Positions 59,961 to 64,000 of a stretch of DNA of 64,000 nucleotides are shown here, piece after piece (position 1 is the stretch's first letter; the number at the start of each line of letters is the position of its first letter). The stretch is from Peredibacter sp045999315. Its GTDB lineage: Bacteria > Bdellovibrionota > Bacteriovoracia > Bacteriovoracales > Bacteriovoracaceae. The notes beneath the pieces are model-generated. The model saw only the letters and a list, made by a program, of their open reading frames with translations. It made no database searches and was not told the DNA's origin. Made by a program: the position numbers and the translations under genes. The DNA lies in assembly GCF_045999315.1 (NCBI RefSeq), contig NZ_CP174607.1:1488001-1552000 (forward strand), in the 5' to 3' direction.

Positions 59961-59980
59961 GCCTCTGTAATATCAGAGGC
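59961..59980. terminator. Perfect 7 bp hairpin upstream of recQ
   Basis: GCCTCTG, loop TAATAT, CAGAGGC, followed by TTGAACG. There is no T-run, so terminator function is weak; it may be a leader structure or part of the metallopeptidase promoter region. The rest of the 59862-60077 gap holds nothing else I recognise apart from the 15 bp repeat. Confidence 0.35.
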
Positions 59981-60000
59981 TTGAACGAAAATGTCTACTT

Positions 60001-60015
60001 CCGCCAGCGAAAGTG
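60001..60015. repeat. Second copy of the 15 bp repeat
   Basis: CCGCCAGCGAAAGTG, identical to 58995-59009 and in the same orientation. Its surroundings (ACTT before, AAGT inside) make a near-palindrome of 18 bp, while the long hairpin seen at the other copy is not fully kept. Confidence 0.55.
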
Positions 60016-60077
60016 AATCGGAACACGTAGGTTGTAAGACCTTCGCATACACAAAACCACCTGTTAATATTCCATCT

Positions 60078-60161
60078 ATGAATAATGATCAAACTGACTT
60101 TGAATTGGTTTTGAGAACCGTCATGCCTTTCGGTAAATACAGCGAAAAGAGGTCTGTATGA
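60078..60161 (+). CDS. 27-codon ORF translationally coupled to recQ, DUF3820-like fragment
   Basis: The ORF reads MNNDQTDFELVLRTVMPFGK then YSEKRSV, and its TGA overlaps the recQ ATG by two bases (ATGA). The MPFGKY element is the signature of DUF3820 proteins, where it continues as MPFGKYKG plus about 40 residues. Here it ends after a few more residues. It may be a decayed DUF3820 gene or a leader peptide setting recQ translation. Confidence 0.5.
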   Translation: MNNDQTDFELVLRTVMPFGKYSEKRSV

Positions 60162-61972
60162 GAGAACAAAAACTTCTAAAAATTCTTAAAGAGACATTCG
60201 GATATACGTCATTTCGTTTCGAGCAGCTTAAAATCATTAACTCAGTTTTAGACGGTAAAGACACGCTCGCTATCATGCCCACTGGTGGTGGTAAATCGCT
60301 TTGTTATCAAATCCCTGCTCTTTACCTTAATGGAATTACGATCGTGATTTCTCCTCTCATCTCCTTGATGCAAGATCAGGTAATGAATTTAAAAGAAGTA
60401 GGGGTCAAGGCCGTCTTTCTCAACTCGTCTCTCAGTTATCATGAATCAAGAAAAGCAAAAGAAAAAGTTAAACAAGGTAAAGTTAAACTTGTTTATGTTT
60501 CTCCTGAGGGAATTCTATCTCCGAATTTGATGGAGTTTTTTAAGGACGTCGAAATTTCACTTATTGCTATCGACGAAGCTCATTGCGTTTCCCAGTGGGG
60601 GCATGAGTTCAGAAAAGATTATACAAGACTTGGTGAACTCAAAGATTCATTTCCGGATGTACCAGTAATCGCTTTGACGGCCACTGCAGATGCGAAGACA
60701 AGAAGTGACATTTCGGATCAATTGAGATTGAACTCCCCTGCGATTTTTATTTCTTCGTTTGATCGTCCGAATATTAAATACATGATCCAAGATAGGGATG
60801 ATGAGCTTAAGCAACTAGATAAATTCATCAAAACTTACCATCCTGAAGATACTGGCATTGTTTATTGCCTTTCGAGAGAAAAGGTCGAGAGAGTTGCTGC
60901 TGCTCTTAAGAAGATGGGATATCCGGCAGTACCGTATCATGCGGGACTTTCTCAAGAGATTAGAACAAGCAATCAAGAACGCTTCAATGTGGACGATAGA
61001 ATCATCGTTGTCGCTACCATTGCATTTGGGATGGGTATTGATCGTCCTGATGTGCGGTTTGTGGCCCACTTAGATTTACCTAAAAGTATTGAGAGCTATT
61101 ATCAGGAAACTGGACGTGCGGGACGAGACGGGTTGCCATCGACTGCTTGGATGATCTATGGATTGCAGGACGTGGTTAAGCTTTCTCAGATGCTTGCGAC
61201 GACTGAAGCGGATGAGAACTATAAGAAAATTGCCAGACATAAATTAGATTCAATGCTCGCTTTGTGTGAGGCCGCTAGTTGCCGTCGTCAATTTCTTCTT
61301 CAGTATTTTGGTGAGGTAGGAAAGAACTCTTGCAACTATTGTGATACGTGTATTTCACCTCCGGTCATGTGGGATGCAACCATTGATGCTCAGAAGATTA
61401 TGTCGGCCATTTATCGAACGAAACAGATTTATGGGGCCGGGCATGTCATTGATGTTCTAAGAGGAAGTAAGAGTGCAAAGGTTCTTGAGAGAAAGCACGA
61501 TGAACTCTCTGTTTTTGGGATTGGAAAGAATCAACCTAAAGAGCATTGGGACATTATTCTTAGACAATTGATGAATTTGAACTACGTTTCTATTAAGGAT
61601 TGGGAGTATCGAGGTCTTTGTTTGAATCAAAAGTCTTTGGAAATTTTAACAGGTGGCCAAAAGCTACAGCTAAGAAAACAAAAATTGGCCTTAACCAAAA
61701 CTGATAAGAAAGAAACTTCTAGGTCGAAGGATATCAGGCATGATCACCATGATCTTTTCGAAGCCTTGCGTAATTTGAGGAATAGTATCGCCAAAGAAAA
61801 GAAGCTGCCTTCCTATATCGTTTTCAATGACAAGTCTCTCCATGATATGTGCAGCCTTCTTCCTCGTAATGAAGATGAATTTTTAATGGTTCATGGGGTT
61901 GGACAGAGTAAGTTTGAATCCTATGGCGAAGCCTTTTTAGAAGTCATCGGAGAGTATATTAATACCAAGTAA
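60158..61972 (+). CDS. recQ: ATP-dependent DNA helicase RecQ
   Basis: A 604-residue 3'-5' superfamily 2 helicase acting in recombination and fork repair. It shows FRFEQLKIINSVLDGKDTLA, Walker A MPTGGGKSLCYQIPAL, DEAHCVSQWGHEFRKDY, the aromatic-rich loop, motif VI YYQETGRAGRDGLPS, the zinc-binding CEAASCRRQFLLQYFGE plus CNYCDTC, and a C-terminal HRDC domain (ALRNLRNSIAKEKKLPSYIV, MVHGVGQSKFESYGEAFLEV). It is full length. Its start codon overlaps the stop of a 27-codon ORF. Confidence 0.97.
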   Translation: MREQKLLKILKETFGYTSFRFEQLKIINSVLDGKDTLAIMPTGGGKSLCYQIPALYLNGITIVISPLISLMQDQVMNLKEVGVKAVFLNSSLSYHESRKAKEKVKQGKVKLVYVSPEGILSPNLMEFFKDVEISLIAIDEAHCVSQWGHEFRKDYTRLGELKDSFPDVPVIALTATADAKTRSDISDQLRLNSPAIFISSFDRPNIKYMIQDRDDELKQLDKFIKTYHPEDTGIVYCLSREKVERVAAALKKMGYPAVPYHAGLSQEIRTSNQERFNVDDRIIVVATIAFGMGIDRPDVRFVAHLDLPKSIESYYQETGRAGRDGLPSTAWMIYGLQDVVKLSQMLATTEADENYKKIARHKLDSMLALCEAASCRRQFLLQYFGEVGKNSCNYCDTCISPPVMWDATIDAQKIMSAIYRTKQIYGAGHVIDVLRGSKSAKVLERKHDELSVFGIGKNQPKEHWDIILRQLMNLNYVSIKDWEYRGLCLNQKSLEILTGGQKLQLRKQKLALTKTDKKETSRSKDIRHDHHDLFEALRNLRNSIAKEKKLPSYIVFNDKSLHDMCSLLPRNEDEFLMVHGVGQSKFESYGEAFLEVIGEYINTK

Positions 61973-62071
61973 CATATTAATGGCCCAGTTTTGAGAATAC
62001 CGCGTCACCCTGTCAGCTATTCGAATGACTCAAACTTGTACTCTAAAGGCCGCAATGTTAAAGTAAACGCC

Positions 62072-62081
62072 TAAACGTTTA
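62072..62081. promoter_or_regulatory. Palindrome at the paaZ ribosome binding site
   Basis: TAAACGTTTA is a perfect 10 bp palindrome that ends just before AAGGAAG, the ribosome binding site of paaZ. TAAACG also occurs at 62063-62068. It may be a repressor operator, but at 10 bp chance is a fair explanation. Confidence 0.25.
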
Positions 62082-62091
62082 AGGAAGACAT

Positions 62092-64000
62092 ATGCGCCAA
62101 TTAGAAAACTACGCTCTCGGTAAATGGACACATGGCCTTGGTGAAGGTCAGCAGCTTTTTAATGCTGTGACTGGTGAAGCTCTTTATACAGCTAGCTCTC
62201 GCGGTCTGAATTTTGCCGATATGATGGATTATGCTCGTACAACTGGTGGGAAGAAGCTTCGTAAGATGACCTTCCAAGAACGTGGGCGCATGTTGAAGGC
62301 CCTGGCACTTCATCTCAATGAGAAGAAAGAAGAGTTCTATAAGATCAGTTATCTCACAGGTGCCACTCGTGTAGACTCATGGATTGATATTGAAGGTGGT
62401 ATCGGTAACTTGTTTGCGTATGCCTCTCTTCGTCGTCAGTTCCCAGATCTTCCTTATTACGTAGATGGCGATATGGAAAAGCTCTCTAAGGGCGGCACTT
62501 TTGTTGGTCACCACATCGCTGTTCCTAAGCAAGGTGTAGCGATTCATATCAACGCTTTCAACTTTCCGGTTTGGGGAATGCTTGAAAAAATCGCGGTTAA
62601 CTTGTTTGCTGGTGTTCCAGCGATTGTGAAGCCGGCGACTATCACGAGCTTTCTAACAGAAGCAGTTGTGAAAGAAATCGTTGCTTCAAAAATTTTGCCG
62701 GAAGGTTCACTACAGCTTATCTGTGGTTCGGCCAATGGAATTCTTGATCATGTCATGAATCAAGACGTCGTGACATTCACTGGTTCGGCTTCGACTGGGA
62801 AAATGCTTAAGTCGCATCCTCGTTTAGTGCAAGAGTCAGTGTCATTCAATCTAGAAGCAGATTCTTTGAATGCCATGGTTCTTGGTCTCGATGTGAAACC
62901 AGGCTCAGCTGAGTTTGATATTTTCATTAAAGAGGCCGCGAAAGAAATCACTATTAAGGCCGGTCAAAAATGTACGGCCGTACGTCGCTTGATCGTTCCA
63001 GAAAATCTAATCGAAGCTGTTCAAGAGGGACTTTCAAAACGTCTTGCCACAACGACGATTGGTAACCCTGAAAATAAGGATGTTCGTATGGGTTCACTTG
63101 CTGGTGAGACTCAACGTAAAGAAGTTCGTGAGAAAGTAAATGCATTAGCTCTTTCTCAAAAAATTGTTTTCGGTAATTTGGATGAGTTTAATGTGATTGG
63201 TGCTGATGCCAAAAAAGGTGCATTCATGCCGCCGATCTTGTTCTTAAATGAGAAGCCATTTGAGAAAACGGACTGTCACAACATTGAGGCCTTTGGTCCG
63301 GTTTCTACTCTTATGCCTTATAAAACAACAGAAGATGCGATCGAGCTTTCTCGTATGGGTCTTGGTTCACTAGTGTCTTCAATTGCAACTGCTGACGATA
63401 ACATCGCTCGTGAGTTCGTAGTAGGTGCTGCTAGTATGCACGGACGTATTCTAGTGATGAACGCTGAATGTGCCAAAGAAAGCACAGGTCACGGTTCTCC
63501 GATGCCAATGATGGTTCACGGTGGGCCAGGCCGCGCAGGTGGCGGTGAAGAGATGGGTGGTAAGCGCGGGGTTATGCACTACCTTCAGCGTACGGCCATT
63601 CAGGGCAGTCCAACGACTCTAACTAAAATTACGAATCAATATCAGTATGGGGCGAAGCAGGCGATTTCCGAAGTTCACCCATTCCGCAAATACTTTGAAG
63701 AATTGCAAGTGGGCGAGACTCTCATTACTGAAAAACATCATGTGACGTTGCAAGACATTGAGAACTTCGCTGATCTGTCAGGGGACAAGTTCTATGCTCA
63801 CATGGATGAGAAATCGCTTGAAGGTACTATGTTCAAGGGACGAGTAGCTCATGGCTATTTCATCCTATCAAGAGCTGCTGGTCTATTTGTTGATCCACCG
63901 AAAGGTCCAGTACTTTTAAATTACGGTCTAGATGAGTGCCGTTTCATTAAGCCAGTTTATCCGGGTGCTACGATTGGTGTGCGCTTCACTTGCAAGGAGA
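62092..64000 (+). CDS. paaZ: PaaZ bifunctional oxepin-CoA hydrolase/aldehyde dehydrogenase (3' end outside window)
   Basis: Catalyses ring opening of oxepin-CoA and oxidation of the resulting aldehyde in phenylacetate degradation. The ALDH domain (residues about 1-525) has GVAIHINAFNFPVWGMLEKI, FTGSASTGKMLKSHP, NLEADSLNAMVL and the catalytic cysteine in AGQKCTAVRRLIVP. The MaoC-like hydratase part begins near 545 with DIENFADLSGDKFYAHMDEK and GRVAHGYFILSRAAGLFVD. The window ends at codon 637; a full PaaZ is about 680. ATG 62092 has AAGGAAG upstream. A stand-alone ALDH-MaoC fusion of another pathway is the alternative. Confidence 0.93.
   Translation, partial: MRQLENYALGKWTHGLGEGQQLFNAVTGEALYTASSRGLNFADMMDYARTTGGKKLRKMTFQERGRMLKALALHLNEKKEEFYKISYLTGATRVDSWIDIEGGIGNLFAYASLRRQFPDLPYYVDGDMEKLSKGGTFVGHHIAVPKQGVAIHINAFNFPVWGMLEKIAVNLFAGVPAIVKPATITSFLTEAVVKEIVASKILPEGSLQLICGSANGILDHVMNQDVVTFTGSASTGKMLKSHPRLVQESVSFNLEADSLNAMVLGLDVKPGSAEFDIFIKEAAKEITIKAGQKCTAVRRLIVPENLIEAVQEGLSKRLATTTIGNPENKDVRMGSLAGETQRKEVREKVNALALSQKIVFGNLDEFNVIGADAKKGAFMPPILFLNEKPFEKTDCHNIEAFGPVSTLMPYKTTEDAIELSRMGLGSLVSSIATADDNIAREFVVGAASMHGRILVMNAECAKESTGHGSPMPMMVHGGPGRAGGGEEMGGKRGVMHYLQRTAIQGSPTTLTKITNQYQYGAKQAISEVHPFRKYFEELQVGETLITEKHHVTLQDIENFADLSGDKFYAHMDEKSLEGTMFKGRVAHGYFILSRAAGLFVDPPKGPVLLNYGLDECRFIKPVYPGATIGVRFTCKE

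Overview
The window is about 40% G+C, gene-dense, and reads as the chromosome of a Gram-negative, motile, LPS-bearing bacterium. The mixture of an O-antigen locus, short flagellin, methyl-accepting chemotaxis protein, dnaG-rpoD operon, many secreted proteins of unknown family, and a stand-alone receiver paired with a histidine kinase suggests Bdellovibrionota (Bacteriovorax/Peredibacter-like). That placement is inference from gene style, not from a marker-gene comparison.

Layout. 1-14300: O-antigen/surface polysaccharide locus. It holds dTDP-3-amino-sugar genes (rfbA 3' part, fdtA, an acetyltransferase, fdtB), glycosyltransferases, a Wzy-like polymerase, a methyltransferase with a zinc tail, the UDP-L-FucNAc genes capE-capF-capG, a WbuB-like transferase, two kinds of initiating phosphosugar transferase and a WaaL-like ligase. 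14595-18512: acyl-CoA dehydrogenase, then a RAYT-type transposase preceded by two copies of a ~200 bp structured repeat. 18620-19933: ugd. 19934-24395: an unusual accessory locus with a divergent single-domain response regulator, a small exported protein, an orphan oligopeptide-binding protein, an HExxH-type peptide-modification enzyme and a histidine kinase. 24412-34987: glycosyltransferases, MORN-repeat protein, folA, galE, queC, waaF, two sugar dehydrogenases and a chemoreceptor. 35849-37660: a HepT-like protein, a nucleotidyltransferase fused to a lytic-transglycosylase domain, and a small secreted protein. 37778-48551: CsbD protein, SNF2 helicase, two tandem outer-membrane proteins, then rpoD, dnaG, trmB and flagellin on the minus strand. 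48910-58716: aminotransferase, small proteins, secreted barrels, Nudix, site-2 protease, scpA-scpB-rluB and an RMD1/YagE-family protein. 58873-64000: initiator tRNA, secreted metallopeptidase, recQ preceded by a 27-codon ORF, and the 5' part of paaZ.

Genes are tightly packed. Many same-strand neighbours overlap by 1-32 bp (ATGA, TAATG or TGATG junctions), and convergent genes often overlap at their 3' ends, several with an inverted repeat across the junction.

The two strongest candidates for undescribed biology are the 19934-24395 locus (peptide modification joined to peptide sensing) and the 35849-37660 operon (HepT plus a nucleotidyltransferase-transglycosylase fusion). The RAYT with its paired structured repeats is a third.
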